Source: Limnoglobus roseus
Lineage (GTDB): Bacteria > Planctomycetota > Planctomycetia > Gemmatales > Gemmataceae
Reading direction: 5' to 3'
Assembly (NCBI RefSeq): GCF_008254045.1
Contig: NZ_CP042425.1
Span: forward strand, 3,968,001-4,032,000
DNA length: 64,000 nucleotides
Shown: in pieces, positions 9,060 to 19,700 of the stretch
How the letters are laid out: every line of letters begins with the position of its first letter
Position numbering within the stretch: the stretch's first letter is position 1
Made by a program: the position numbers and the translations under genes
Notes under the pieces: model-generated
Database searches by the model: none
What the model saw: only the letters and a program-made list of their open reading frames with translations
Told to the model about the DNA's origin: nothing

Positions 9060-12000
9060 TTACGGTCGAAGTTTGGACTTCAGCATCCAGGCCAGGGCGT
9101 CCTGCGGCCACGCCTTCGCGTCGCGGGTGCAGCGAAGGCCGTAGCCATGGCCGCCCGTCGGGTAGAGCTTGAACTCGTGGACGACCCCGGCGGCGTCGAG
9201 TGCCGCGTGGTAGAGTTTACTGCCGGGAACGTAGGGCTTGTCGTCTTCGCTGTGAACGATGAGCGTCGGGGGAACCTTCGCCTTCAAGTTCAGGTCGGTG
9301 GAAACGTGCCCGTCCTTGTCGTCCAGATAGGCCGGGTACACCAGCACGGCGAAGTCCGGCCGACAACTGAGCCGATCGACGGCGTCGAGAGCGGGGTAGC
9401 TTCGCTCGTCGAACTGCGTACTCGCCCGTGCGGCCAGGTGCCCGCCGGCCGAGAAGCCCATGATGCCGAGGCGGTCGGGATCGACGTTCCACGCGGCCGC
9501 GTTCTGGCGGGTCAGGCTCAGGGCACGCTGGGCATCCTGCAAGGCCCCGCCGCGGTTGTTGGGGGCGCGGTACTTCAGCACGACGGCCGTGATGCCGTTG
9601 CCGTTCAGCCACGCGGCGACGTCGGTGCCTTCCTTGTCGATGCACAGGTAACTGTACCCGCCGCCCGGGCAGACGATCACGGCCGGGGCGGCCTTGTCCT
9701 TCTTCGGGGCGGGGAACACGGTCAGCGTCGGCTTGCTGATGTTCGTCACACGGCGGACGCCGTCCCCTTTCGCGGGCAGGTCCGCCTCGGCTTGCCGGGC
9801 ACCGTTGCCCGGCATTTTCTCGGCTGGCCAAACATCGACTTCCGTCAGGGGTCGCACCGGCGGCGCGTTCGCCGGGGGCGACTCGGCGGGTTTCGGGCCG
9901 TACAGTTCCAACTCGATGATGGCGAGCACGCCCTTACCCGCTGGGGTCGGCGCGTCGCCGTCGTTCGTGGTGGCCCCGGTCACTTCCGTCATGTCGAATG
10001 CGTTCGACGCTTTCGGCGAGCCGGTGAGCGCGATGCGGACGGCCTTGCCGGACGTGGGCTTCAGCGACAGCGTGACGTAACCGAGCGTGGGCGACGTCGG
10101 GCCGTTGAAAGCCTCTTTGCCATCGACCGTCACCCGGAGCGGGTACGACAGCCGCTTGAACTGGCCGAGCTTCAGCGTGATCTCGCTCACGGTCGCGGCG
10201 GCGGGAAGTTCGCACTCGATCCACGCGCTCGCGAGTTTGCTCTCGCTGGTCCAGGTAGTCTTCTCGTTGTCGTCGGTGGCCGCCACGGCCGTGTCGGCTT
10301 TGGACCCCGCCGTCACGCGGGCGATTTTCAAGGGCGTGCGCGTCGGCGGGTTCGATACCCCTTTCGGCGTCGGCCCGCGGCCCAGGTAGGACGCGAGTAG
10401 TTGCGAGGGGCCGGCCACCGACGTGAACGTGACGCTCGCCGGCGGTAGACCGGTGGCAACCGCCTTGAGTGTGATCGCCCCGGCGGTCGGTGTACTGCGG
10501 ATCAGCACGCGGTTCACGCCGCACTGCACCGGGAGCGACTTCGCGAGAATGTAATTGTCCTTGCGGTCCACGTCGAAGGCGACGCCACCTCGCCACTCGG
10601 CCGGGCCGGCCAGCGAGAACTGCACGAGGTCCAGGGCCGTCGGGCAGCGGCGACCGTCCTTGTCGATCACCTCGACATCGACCATCGCAACATCCGCCCC
10701 GTCGGCCCGCAGCCCGCCCGGTCCCGTGTGCGGGGTCAACCTGAGGGCGTGCGGCGGCCCGGCCGTGATCAATGCCGTCGAACAAACCTCGCGGCCCGCG
10801 GCATCGACGCCGACTGCCTTCAAGGTGCCGGGCTCGAACGCGACGTTCTTCAGCGTGAACAGGAAGCCCATCGACTTCGTCGCGGCCGGTAGCGGCTTGC
10901 CGTTTAGTGACACCTTCACAACTGCCGCCGAGGACACGACGAGCACGTCTTTCACCGTGCCGGGGTCGTAGTTCCAGTGGCCGATGATGTGCGCCCGCGG
11001 CGTTTCCGGATCGACCCAGCCGTCCCACATGACCTGGTTCGCGAAGTAGCCGTCCTTCGGCAACCGCACGGCATCGACCTCGCCGGAACAGCGGTAGTTG
11101 GCCGCGCCGCGGAAGTGCGAGTTGGAATCGCTGAAGATGATGTTCACCCCGCCCGCGTTGACCCGCGACCCGGTGCCGGGGCGTTCGCGGTAGTAGTCGT
11201 ACCACCGGGCGACGGCCTCGACGGCGAACGTGTCCTGGTTGCGGTTGTAGGCGGCCGGGTTGTCCTTGCCGTGCGCGGGGCCGTCGCCGTCCTTGTGCCG
11301 CGGCGGCGAGAGCGCGTCCCAGTACTTGCGGAGGGCCTCGTCGCGAGAGTATTCCATTGCCCACATCGGCTTCGTCGCGGACTTGTTCACGTAGAGCATG
11401 TCCCCGCCGTATTCCGCCGTCGCCTGGTCGAGCATATTCCGGCAGCCGATGGCCCGCCCGCCGTGCGGGTCGAACTGGTCACGGACCTTTTTCATCTCCA
11501 GCATGTGCTCGTCGGAGATGCCCGCGTTGCCGGCCTCGTAGAGGATGACCGACGGGTTGTTGCGGTTGTAGACGATCGCGTCTCGCATCAATTCGACCCG
11601 CTGCTGCCAGCGCCGGCCGGTCACATCCTTCTCGGAATCGCCGGCCGGCATGGCCTGCATCAGACCGACGCGGTCGCACGACTCGACGTCCTGTTTCCAC
11701 GGCGTGACGTGCATCCACCGCACGAGGTTTGCCCCGCCCTCGACCATCAGGCGGTTGGAGTGATCCGACATCCAGGCCGGAACGGCACTGCCGAGGGCCG
11801 GCCATTCGTTCGTGGTCCGCTGGGCATAGCCGTGGAGGTGGATCGCCCGGTCGTTCAGCGTGACGTGGCCGCGGGCGAATTCCGTCTTCCGGAAGCCGGT
11901 GCGCGTGGCGACCGTGTCCACCGCCGTGTTTTCGACCTTGAGCGAGGTGTGAACGGTGTACAGGTACCCGTAACCCCACGACCAGAACTGCACATCCTTG

Positions 12001-12824
12001 ATCGCGGCAGACGCTGTGACGACCGTCGTTTGGCCCGGCCCGAGGGTGACGGGTTTGTCCGCCGTGAACGTGGCCACGCGCTTGCCGTTCAGGTCGTCGA
12101 TCGTCCCGTCGAACGCGAACGTCTTCGCCTCGGCGTAGTCGTTCTTCACCTGAGCCTCGACGACCACGGTGGCCGTGCGGTTCGCGACGTTCATGTCCTT
12201 CGCGTAAACGTACACGCCGGTGGTACCGAGGTTTGAGTACAGCGGCAGCGTCTGGTGCAGTCGGTCCTTGACGTGCAGGATCACGTTCTTGTTGATGCCG
12301 CCGTAGTTGGCGTAGAAGTTCTTGTCCGACCACTGGTAGCCAGATTTCGTGGCCCGTTCGCGGTAGTTCCATGCCGAGTCGGTGCGGACGGCGATCACAT
12401 TCTCCTGGCCGGCCGGCTTGAGGGCGGGGGTAATGTCCAACCCGAACGCCATCACGCCGTTCTCGTGGACGCCGACGCTGGTGCCGTTGACGAACACCTC
12501 GGCCCCGTGACGGACGCCCTCAAATTCGAGGTACACCTTCTTGCCCGTCGTGTCGTTCGGTAGCACGAACCGCTTGCGATACCAGGCCACGCCCGTTCGC
12601 AGGTCGTGGACGTCCTTGGCGAAGGCGTCGTCCTCGTTCCACGCCCGCGGGAGTGTCACCGGCGTCCACGTCGCATCGTCGAAACCGGGCGTCTCGGCTC
12701 CCTTGGCATCGCCGACGGTGAGTCGCCAATCGGAATTGAAGCTCGTTCGCGTCTCGGCACGGGTCGGGATCGAACTCGCGAAACCGGCCACTACGAGGAG
12801 AAGGAACCGAAACAACGACTTCAT
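9060..12824 (-). CDS. Secreted GH2-type glycosidase fused to a C-terminal alpha/beta-hydrolase esterase
   Basis: A 1,254-aa secreted multidomain protein. After a signal peptide (MKSLFRFLLLVVAGFASSIP) come the GH2 jelly-roll (FDDATWTPVTLPRAWNEDD; WYRKRFVLP), the Ig-like domain, a TIM barrel (about 300-570), and DUF4982/Ig-like C-terminal GH2 domains. A discoidin-like module follows (AVAATDDNEKTTWTSES), then an esterase of about 260 residues with oxyanion motif CPGGGYSY, nucleophile GFSAGG, acid HSEDDKP and base GGHGYG. In the barrel, the usual acid/base Asn-Glu dyad reads YEAGNAG, so the expected Glu after Asn is absent; the nucleophile region MEYSRDE is present. I start at the ATG at 12824 because it gives a clean signal peptide. 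First gene of a three-gene operon that contains four esterase domains in total. Confidence 0.85.
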   Translation of the reverse strand: MKSLFRFLLLVVAGFASSIPTRAETRTSFNSDWRLTVGDAKGAETPGFDDATWTPVTLPRAWNEDDAFAKDVHDLRTGVAWYRKRFVLPNDTTGKKVYLEFEGVRHGAEVFVNGTSVGVHENGVMAFGLDITPALKPAGQENVIAVRTDSAWNYRERATKSGYQWSDKNFYANYGGINKNVILHVKDRLHQTLPLYSNLGTTGVYVYAKDMNVANRTATVVVEAQVKNDYAEAKTFAFDGTIDDLNGKRVATFTADKPVTLGPGQTTVVTASAAIKDVQFWSWGYGYLYTVHTSLKVENTAVDTVATRTGFRKTEFARGHVTLNDRAIHLHGYAQRTTNEWPALGSAVPAWMSDHSNRLMVEGGANLVRWMHVTPWKQDVESCDRVGLMQAMPAGDSEKDVTGRRWQQRVELMRDAIVYNRNNPSVILYEAGNAGISDEHMLEMKKVRDQFDPHGGRAIGCRNMLDQATAEYGGDMLYVNKSATKPMWAMEYSRDEALRKYWDALSPPRHKDGDGPAHGKDNPAAYNRNQDTFAVEAVARWYDYYRERPGTGSRVNAGGVNIIFSDSNSHFRGAANYRCSGEVDAVRLPKDGYFANQVMWDGWVDPETPRAHIIGHWNYDPGTVKDVLVVSSAAVVKVSLNGKPLPAATKSMGFLFTLKNVAFEPGTLKAVGVDAAGREVCSTALITAGPPHALRLTPHTGPGGLRADGADVAMVDVEVIDKDGRRCPTALDLVQFSLAGPAEWRGGVAFDVDRKDNYILAKSLPVQCGVNRVLIRSTPTAGAITLKAVATGLPPASVTFTSVAGPSQLLASYLGRGPTPKGVSNPPTRTPLKIARVTAGSKADTAVAATDDNEKTTWTSESKLASAWIECELPAAATVSEITLKLGQFKRLSYPLRVTVDGKEAFNGPTSPTLGYVTLSLKPTSGKAVRIALTGSPKASNAFDMTEVTGATTNDGDAPTPAGKGVLAIIELELYGPKPAESPPANAPPVRPLTEVDVWPAEKMPGNGARQAEADLPAKGDGVRRVTNISKPTLTVFPAPKKDKAAPAVIVCPGGGYSYLCIDKEGTDVAAWLNGNGITAVVLKYRAPNNRGGALQDAQRALSLTRQNAAAWNVDPDRLGIMGFSAGGHLAARASTQFDERSYPALDAVDRLSCRPDFAVLVYPAYLDDKDGHVSTDLNLKAKVPPTLIVHSEDDKPYVPGSKLYHAALDAAGVVHEFKLYPTGGHGYGLRCTRDAKAWPQDALAWMLKSKLRP

Positions 12825-13434
12825 GGGAGAGTCCGAAATCGGTTGAATTGCGAGGGCGCGAGTGAAGGAAAAAAACATATCCCCCGACCCGGCAGCTTCA
12901 ATCTACACAGGCCGAACCTCCAATTCACCGAGTAAAGTCGCGGTCCGAAAACGGGGGATGCATCGACCAAAGCGGTACGCGCCGGCCGCGGTGTCGGGGA
13001 TCACCTCCGCAAGGGGAACGAATGACGACCGAAGCGGAGACCTTACCATGCACTGTTCGGGACTTGCGAGTGTTCTGCTCGCCCGGTCACGGTCGGCCGC
13101 TGGCCGCCAGTCACCCTGTGCGGGTGGCCCCAGAGAAGATCTCCGCGTCCACCTCGTCGCCACAAAGAGGAGCGGGGCCGGGGGCAAAACACACTGAGAA
13201 TTGTGGAGGCCATCGGCAACCACCGCAAGGATTTCGTAGGGCTGACCGCAAGGAGATTGTCCTCACCTTTGCGACACGCTCGCACAAGGTTCACGAGGTA
13301 ACGCCCGCGGCGCTGCCTGCACGCGGCCGATAGCGTCGCGGGCGAAGTCGAGGTCGTGGGCGCGGAGAGGGCGGCTAACAACACCCGCTAACCGCCCCCA
13401 TACAGGAGTAGCCTGATCCATCGGTGGACCCCAG
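12825..13434. other. Intergenic region, nothing recognised
   Basis: About 600 bp upstream of the esterase operon. Short overlapping ORFs occur in several frames, none with a known motif. The promoter of the leftward operon should lie near 12830-12950, but I could not identify a convincing -35/-10 pair. Confidence 0.5.
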
Positions 13435-13634
13435 TCAGGCCGGCTGCACGGCCCGGACCTTGTGCTGGGAGAGCATCACCGGCCCATTCGGGTCGAGCGA
13501 GTGTTGCTTGTTGTGGAGCAGGACAAACCGCCGGTACCCGTCGTGGTCGGCGTCCTCGTTGCGGATGGCGGAGTGCCGCACTCGGAGAGTGTGGCGGAGT
13601 TGGTCAATGGGTTTCGACGGTGAGGGCTGGCAAA

Positions 13635-13922
13635 TCACGCCTCATCAGAGTATCCACCACGCGGTCGTCGGCGGCGTAACGCGTGGTCGGAGGCAGGGAA
13701 TGGGAACCCCGTATATCGCTCGACGAACGTCACCTCCGGTCCGGCCCGCTCGCTGAGGACGACGTCCGACCGATACAGGGCCCGGTCGTCCTCGAATGGC
13801 GTCAGCCCGGCCGTCAGGGCGGCCAGCCGGCGGTCGATGCACTGGCTGCACCGCCCGCAGTGAGCGTAAGTCAACCGCGGGAAGCGGTTGTAAAGTTCAA
13901 CGAGCCAACCCGCCGGCACCAC
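13635..13922 (-). pseudogene. C-terminal fragment of a QueC-like (7-cyano-7-deazaguanine synthase-related) protein
   Basis: Only about 95 residues remain. They contain HCGRCSQCIDRRLAALTAG, the zinc-knuckle Cys cluster with C-I-D-R-R that marks the C-terminus of QueC-like ATP-pyrophosphatase proteins, including those in defence operons. The PP-loop half that would bind ATP is missing and no start codon gives a full-length protein. A further open stretch on the same strand (13435-13638, with FVLLHNKQHSLDPNGPVM) follows in another frame and may be an unrelated small protein or the frameshifted tail. I read this as a relic of a larger gene. The family assignment rests on the Cys motif alone. Confidence 0.5.
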
Positions 13923-13940
13923 TACCGATAGAGCACGAGG

Positions 13941-14396
13941 TCACTGGGCGTCCGGCGTAACGTCTGGCACGGCAATCTTGGCGTACTCTGGCGACAGATG
14001 CCGCTCGACGATCCCGGCCAGCTCCACGAACGCGCGAGCCGCCTCCGACCGGGCCTCATCGCCCAAGTGGTACACGTACAAATGCCGAGCGTCCGCGAAC
14101 GTCCTCCAGGACCGTTCGAACAAGGCGGCGAAGTGCGGCCCAGGATGATCGGGCGGCGACGGTTGGCGAATGACGGCGACTAACTCGGCCATCCGCTCGG
14201 ACTCCGCGTGTGACAGCCGACCGGACACGGTGGCGAACCGACAGAGGACTTCGTCTTCGGAATCCCGGCGGATCTCGCCGTAGAAGGCCCCATCCGCATC
14301 GATACTGCGGAGCCGCCAGACGATCCCGTCCGACCCGTCGCAACGCCAATACAGAGCGAGCGTCGGTCGCTCGCCCTCCGCCGACGAATTTGTCAT
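13941..14396 (-). CDS. Hypothetical protein
   Basis: A protein of about 151 aa with no recognised domain. It has several acidic and aromatic stretches (WRCDGSDGIVWRLRSIDADG near the N-terminus; FAALFERSWRTFADARHLYV in the middle) and no signal peptide or membrane segment, so a cytoplasmic protein is likely. The start is uncertain: an ATG at 14396 and a GTG at 14411 are both possible, and neither has a strong ribosome-binding site. It lies 18 bp upstream (in transcription) of the QueC-like remnant and follows the zinc-ribbon gene by about 90 bp. Confidence 0.5.
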   Translation of the reverse strand: MTNSSAEGERPTLALYWRCDGSDGIVWRLRSIDADGAFYGEIRRDSEDEVLCRFATVSGRLSHAESERMAELVAVIRQPSPPDHPGPHFAALFERSWRTFADARHLYVYHLGDEARSEAARAFVELAGIVERHLSPEYAKIAVPDVTPDAQ

Positions 14397-14484
14397 ACGG
14401 TCACGCGACACGATACATCCGCTGCTCCACTCCGGCGGCGACAGCCAGAAGCAACCCGGCCGGCGCGTTCCTGAGTGGGAAGGG

Positions 14485-14808
14485 TCAACCTGTCGCCGGG
14501 TCCGGTGTAGGGCCGGGTTCGGTGTGTCTGGACTCTTCGATCAACAACCCGAGTCGCTGGCGGACTTCCTCATTGCCCAAGTCGTGCAGCTTCTGTCGCA
14601 GGGCCGCGGCGTCCAACTCGGCCCAGACCAGTCCGCACGCCGCGCAGGCGGACGCCGCGGCCGGGACCGGCACTTCGGGAAATTGAAAGCTCAGGGAGAA
14701 CAGCCGCAGTTCCTCGGGCCGGAAGCCGAACCGCACCCCACAGGTGCTGTACGAGCCACGCACCACCAGCGACTGGCCACACCGCGGGCACGGGTCATCG
14801 TCCGCCAT
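14485..14808 (-). CDS. Small zinc-ribbon protein
   Basis: A 107-aa protein with two Cys pairs, CPRCG near the N-terminus and CAACG near residue 55, spaced as in a zinc ribbon. Between them the chain is rich in Phe and Leu (LRLFSLSFQFPEVPVP), and a short helical C-terminus follows (LRQKLHDLGNEEVRQRLGLL). The function is unknown; such ribbons bind nucleic acid or protein partners. There is no signal peptide. The neighbours on the same strand are hypothetical or broken genes, so context adds nothing. Confidence 0.6.
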   Translation of the reverse strand: MADDDPCPRCGQSLVVRGSYSTCGVRFGFRPEELRLFSLSFQFPEVPVPAAASACAACGLVWAELDAAALRQKLHDLGNEEVRQRLGLLIEESRHTEPGPTPDPATG

Positions 14809-14932
14809 CGGGTCTGCCCTCCGAGCAATAGGAACCCTCGCCCCGCGCGGCCCGATGGGCTGCGAGACTCAGTCGCTAGGCTACTCGCAGGATCTCCCCG
14901 GCACAAGTACCAAGAGCGGAGACGCCCGCTTC

Positions 14933-15552
14933 TCATCCCTTCGCCATCACGAGATCGACGACCCCGCACCCGCGGACGTGTGGCCCGCCCCGGCAGTGGG
15001 CGAGGATGTCGGCGTCCACGCACCCGGCGTCCTGCAGCGCGTCACCGAGGATCGGCAGGCGGTCGAAGGTCCGGTCGACGTAGATGCCTTTGGCGAGGCC
15101 AACCGCGGTTGATGTGAGCCAAGACGGATCAAGGGCGACCCGGCGGAACGGATTCCCTACTACGCAGCGAAGAATGGCTGCTTGTACGTTCCGTTCGCTC
15201 ACGTCCTCTTCATCTGCAAGGTAGGTATTCCGCCGGCCGTCTCGATCTTGGTCACTTCGAGCCACGTCATCGTCGGAAGCCAGAGCGCCCACGGAACCCC
15301 TCTCTGTCCTTTCCCGAAGACGTTACTGTGAGCGGCCTCGACATCCGCCGCCGTGCTTTGACCATCGGCGTACGCTTCTGCGACCGCAGTCCCCTTCTGT
15401 CCATCCCCTGAAAATACATGCCATTTCCTTCGGCAGCACCCACAGGAGAAGAGGCAGACCTTTCGCTCACTTGAGCGGTTTCGTTTCCTCCCACCGAGCC
15501 AACGCAGTAAGGCACTCGGATCAATCCCCGCCAGCCACTCGGCTTCCGTCAT
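14933..15552 (-). pseudogene. Frameshifted planctomycete family protein (MTEAEW / CCRR / ILAHCRG type)
   Basis: Two overlapping frames together make one gene. The N-terminal frame (15552 to about 15199) starts MTEAEWLAGIDPSALLRWL and has the Cys cluster VCLFSCGCCRRKWHVFS. The C-terminal frame (about 15235 to 14933) has NPFRRVALDPSWLT and ends with DRLPILGDALQDAGCVDADI followed by LAHCRGGPHVRGC. As I recall them, intact members in Gemmata-like genomes carry both parts in one frame, so a single frameshift near 15215-15235 has broken this copy. The function of the family is unknown. A sequencing error is possible but the surrounding genes are broken too. Confidence 0.65.
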
Positions 15553-15703
15553 CGCCCCGCCCTTAGTGGTCCTGCCATGATACCGGTTGGCGGGAGGGGG
15601 CCAGTCGGCAGCGTCCGGGAAGCCCGTGTACGGGTGGCGAGGACGAGCGTGCCGAGCGAGCGGAGGCGATTCGGCCCGACAGAACGGTCCAGGGGTCGAG
15701 CCG

Positions 15704-16700
15704 CTATCGCACCGCCGGGCGGCGGTCGGCGGCGGCCTTCGCCTCGTGCGTCAGCCGGGCGTCGGCTGCCCCGGGGGCGAGCGCGTCGAGGACCGGCAGG
15801 GCTTCCCTCGTGGCGGTTCGCTCGAAGGCCGTTACGGCCCGCGCGCCCGGCACGTCGGGGTGACGCGGGTCCGCCGGTCGGCGTAGGCGGCGAGTACCTG
15901 CTCCGCCCGATCCCGCTGTTCGACCGAGGCCGTGGCCAACTTGCGAAGGCCAGGGCCGCCCCCGGGCCGAACTGGAGCAGCGCCTTCTCGGCCGCGTCCC
16001 GGTCCGCGAAGGCCGCGGCGTCGAGGGCGGCCGCGGCCTTTCCGACCACCTCCGCGTCGGCGGCGGCCACCGGCGACACGTTCGCCCGCACGACCGCGAC
16101 GGCCTGGCCCGGCCGGGCGGGCCGGCGGCGTTACGTCCCAGAAGAGGATGGCGCCGTCCGCGTGGCCGGTGGCGAGGGTGCGGCCGTCCGGTGTCGCGTC
16201 CCAGGCGGTGACGAACGCCCGCCCGTCGGCCGGCGCACTGGCGGGGGCCGGGTGCCGGACGACCCGCTGGCCGCCGGCTAGGTTCCACACGCCGACGCCC
16301 GCCCAGTCGGCCGCGATCAGACCCCGGGCTGTCGGCCGTGAACCGGACCAAGCCCGTGGCCGCCGCCCACCGGTCCAGTTTGGCCCCCGTCGCCACATCC
16401 CAGACCGTCACGCCCGCGTGGCCCGCCGGGGTCCGGCCGTCGGTTGGGGCCGCCAGGCAACCGGAGGTCGCCGAGGGCGCGGAGGTCGGGTCGTTTCTGT
16501 CCCGTGACCGGGTTCCCCGTCGCCGGGTCCTGTGCCTGGACGTTGGTGGATATCCCAACCATGCCGACGAACGTCTTGCCGTCGTCCGACAGGCCGCACA
16601 TCGAGAAGCCGCCGTCGAGTTGCCACACCTGCTTGCCGGCCGCCACATCCCAGCGGGACGGCCGCCGAAGGAGTCGGGTCAACAGACGCCTGCTCCCTCC
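15704..16700 (-). pseudogene. Multiply frameshifted WD40-repeat protein
   Basis: Pieces of a WD40 protein run through all three frames of the minus strand. In order they are WDVAAGKQVWQLDGG with CGLSDDGKTFVGMVG, then VTVWDVATGAKLDRW, then VGVWNLAGGQ and LATGHADGAILFWDV. The usual C-terminal helical tail follows (AAFADRDAAEKALLQFGPGA, then VTAFERTATREALPVLDALA). At least three frame changes are needed to read through, so no functional product is expected. It lies directly downstream of the WD40 kinase gene on the same strand and may descend from a duplicated WD40 gene. I give the limits of the recognisable pieces; the true ends are unclear. Confidence 0.75.
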
Positions 16701-16705
16701 GCTCG

Positions 16706-19700
16706 TTACGGCTTCATCGGGCTTGGAGCGGCCGCCGTGATTCCCATCACGGTGGCCGCCTCCTTGTGAGCCAGCCACAGGATGAGGTCCTCCGGGACCC
16801 CGCCGCCGCCCAGAGGATTTCGATCGTCGGGTGGAAGCGATTTCATCCCTGCCGCGGTTTCAGCCGCCAGACGGCGGGCCTCGTCGAGTTGGCCCAGGCG
16901 AAACAGGCTCATGGCCCGGAAGAACGCCGCGACGCCCTTGATCCCGGCGTCGGGCGTCGCGAGCAGGGCCGCGGCGACGGCGTAGTTGCCGGCGCGGTAC
17001 TCCGCCAGGCCGCGAGCGTCCTTTGACCCCTTGCTCGCCATCGCCAGGATCGCTTCGCGTTCGGCCGAGTCGGCGAGCGGTCGGAGGCAACACACCTTCA
17101 CTACCGGACTGGTCCAGTAGGGGTCGGTCTTGTTGCCGACGCTCGCACGAACCTGCTGGCAGGTAGCGGCATAGTCCGCGTCCAGGCCGAACCAGACCTG
17201 GAGGGCGGCGGCCTTGAGCGTGAGGGCCGCGTCCGTCGGGCTGGCACACGCCAGGGTCGTCAGCAGGGGAACCGCCTCCCGGGTGCGGTCGGACTCCACG
17301 AGCGCCTGGGCCAGTTCCGCCGTCCAGTCGGGGTTCTCCGGTTCCTTCGCCCACTTCGCTTCCAGGCCCGCGAGGGCGACCGCGCGGACGGTGGCGGCCG
17401 TCGGCCCGTTGCCCTGGCGGACCAGTTCGCGGGCGAGCCGGGCCAGGCCGGCCGGGTCGTCCTTCAACACGGCCACCGCGGCGTCAGGCTTTCCGGCACG
17501 AATGTAGGCCTCGGCGAACCGCCGGCGGTCGTCGCCGCGGGCGGTCCCGGCGGCGAGGGCGCGTTCAATGTTCGGCAAGGCGCGCGGCGTCGTGTCCCGC
17601 TCGAACCCGCGGGTCGCGTCCCAGACCCAGACCCTGCCGTCGCTGCCGGCCGCAGCCAGTTGCGTGCCGTCCGGCCGCCACGATACGTCGTGGAACATCA
17701 CCGAGTTGCCGCGGAGGGCGAACGCTTCCGCCCCCGTTTCGGGCACCCATACGCGGACCGAGTTGTCGATGCTCGCCGTGGCCACACGAGACCCGTCCGG
17801 GCTCCAGGCGACGGCGTCCACGAAGTCGTTGTGGCCGCGGAGCGTCTGGAACCGGCCGCCCGTCTTCGCGTCCCAGATGATGACGATGCGGTCGGTCCCG
17901 GCCGACGCCAACTGCGTGCCGGTCGGGTTCCAGGCCAGGCCGAACACCCAACTCGTGTGGCCCTTCATGGCGGGGGCAACCGCGACACCGTCCGGGTTCC
18001 AGAGCTTCACGAGGCGGTCCCACCCGGCGGACGCCAGCCGGTCCCCTTGCGGACTCCAGGCCAGCGACCGCACGCCGTTCCGGCATTCGCCTTTGGCCAC
18101 GCCGGGGTGGGCCGGGAAGTCGCGGCGAACCGTCGGTGCCAGGGGAAGCCCCTCCACGATTCGAATCGACCCGTCCTGCGATCCGACGGCCAGCCGCGTC
18201 CCGCCCGCGTTCCACGCGACGGACCAAACAGCGCCGCGGTCGGCGGACGTGGCGAAGACCTCCCGGCCGCTGGCGACCTCCCAGACCTTCGCCACGCCGT
18301 CCAGGCCGGCCGACGCCAGGAGCGTTCCGTCCGGGTTCCAGGCTAGCGAGCGGATCAGGCCGAACTGCGGTTCGATCTGCGCTCGGTCGTGCCCGCGGAG
18401 CGGCTGCACCTCGCGGCGGGCGGTCGGGTCCCAGATGCGCACGACGCCGTCGTTGCCGGCCGACGCCAGGCGCTCGCCCCCCGCACTCCAGGCCACCGCC
18501 GTCGCCTGCCCGGCGTGGCCGGGCAACGTGCCGGACTCCTGATCGTGGACCGAATCCCAAACCCGCAGGCTGCCGTCCGACCCGCCGGACGCCAGGCGGC
18601 CGTCGGGCCCCCAGGCGAGCGAGACCACGTTCGCCCGCTGCCCCCGCAGGGTGGTTTCCTCGTGGCCGGTAGCCGCGTCCCACACCTTGATCGTTTCGTC
18701 CATGCTCCCGGTCGCCAGTCGGTGGCCGGTCGGCTCCCACGCGATCACCGTGATCCCGTGCGAGTGCCGCAGCGGGGGGAGAACCGTCTTCTGCTCGGCG
18801 ACATCCCAGACGTTCACGAAAAAGTCGTTGGCGCTGGTCGTGGCAAGACGGGTGCCGTCGGGACTCCACGCCACATGGTAGATGGAATCCACCTGCGCCT
18901 GAAACGTGTCGATCTTGGCCCCGGCCCGCGGGGCGGACACCGACACCGTTCCGTCGTAGCGGCCGGTCGCCACACTCAGGCCGTCCGGGCTCCACGCCCC
19001 GGCGGTGGCGGTCGAGCCGGCGTGGAGCACCTGGTCCGACAGCCGGTTCTCGAGGACATCCCAGATTTGAACGAACCCCGATTGCGCCCACGTCGCCAGA
19101 CGTGTGCCGTCCGCGTTGAACGCCACGGAAATGATGGCGGAGTTATTCCCCGGAAACTCCCGGAGCTTTCGCCCGCTCGGGATCTCCCAGACGGTGACCG
19201 CCCCACCATGGCCGCCCGCGGCCAGCTTGCCGCCATCCCGGCTCCAATCGAGCCACCGGGTGCCGTGGTACAGGACGGTCGGGGGCGGGGCCGTCAGCGT
19301 CAAGGTCGTTTGCTCGCGATCGGCGTCCCAGATGCGGATCCGGCCTTCGGCCGTGCCCTCGGCGAGCCGCCGGGTGGCGGCGTTCCAGGCCACGGTACAC
19401 GGCCGCCGGCCGACCCCGGCCGTGCCTTCCGTGAGGGTGCGGAGGCTCTGGTACGGCAGCGAGTTCACGTAGAACCACTCCCACCCGCGGCGGTCGGGGC
19501 CGTCGCCCCGCGGCAGCCAGTGGTTGAGCAGCGCCCGCATGTTCGGCAACCCGCGGTGCTCCCGCCACGCCTGAACGGCCAGGGGCATCTCGGCGTGATA
19601 GAGGTTTTGGTCGGCCCGTTTGCCCTGCTCGATGGCGTCGCGTTCGTTCGCCTCGGCGCGGTCCTGGTTGTCCTTGGCCTGCCGCTCGCGGAACTCCGCG

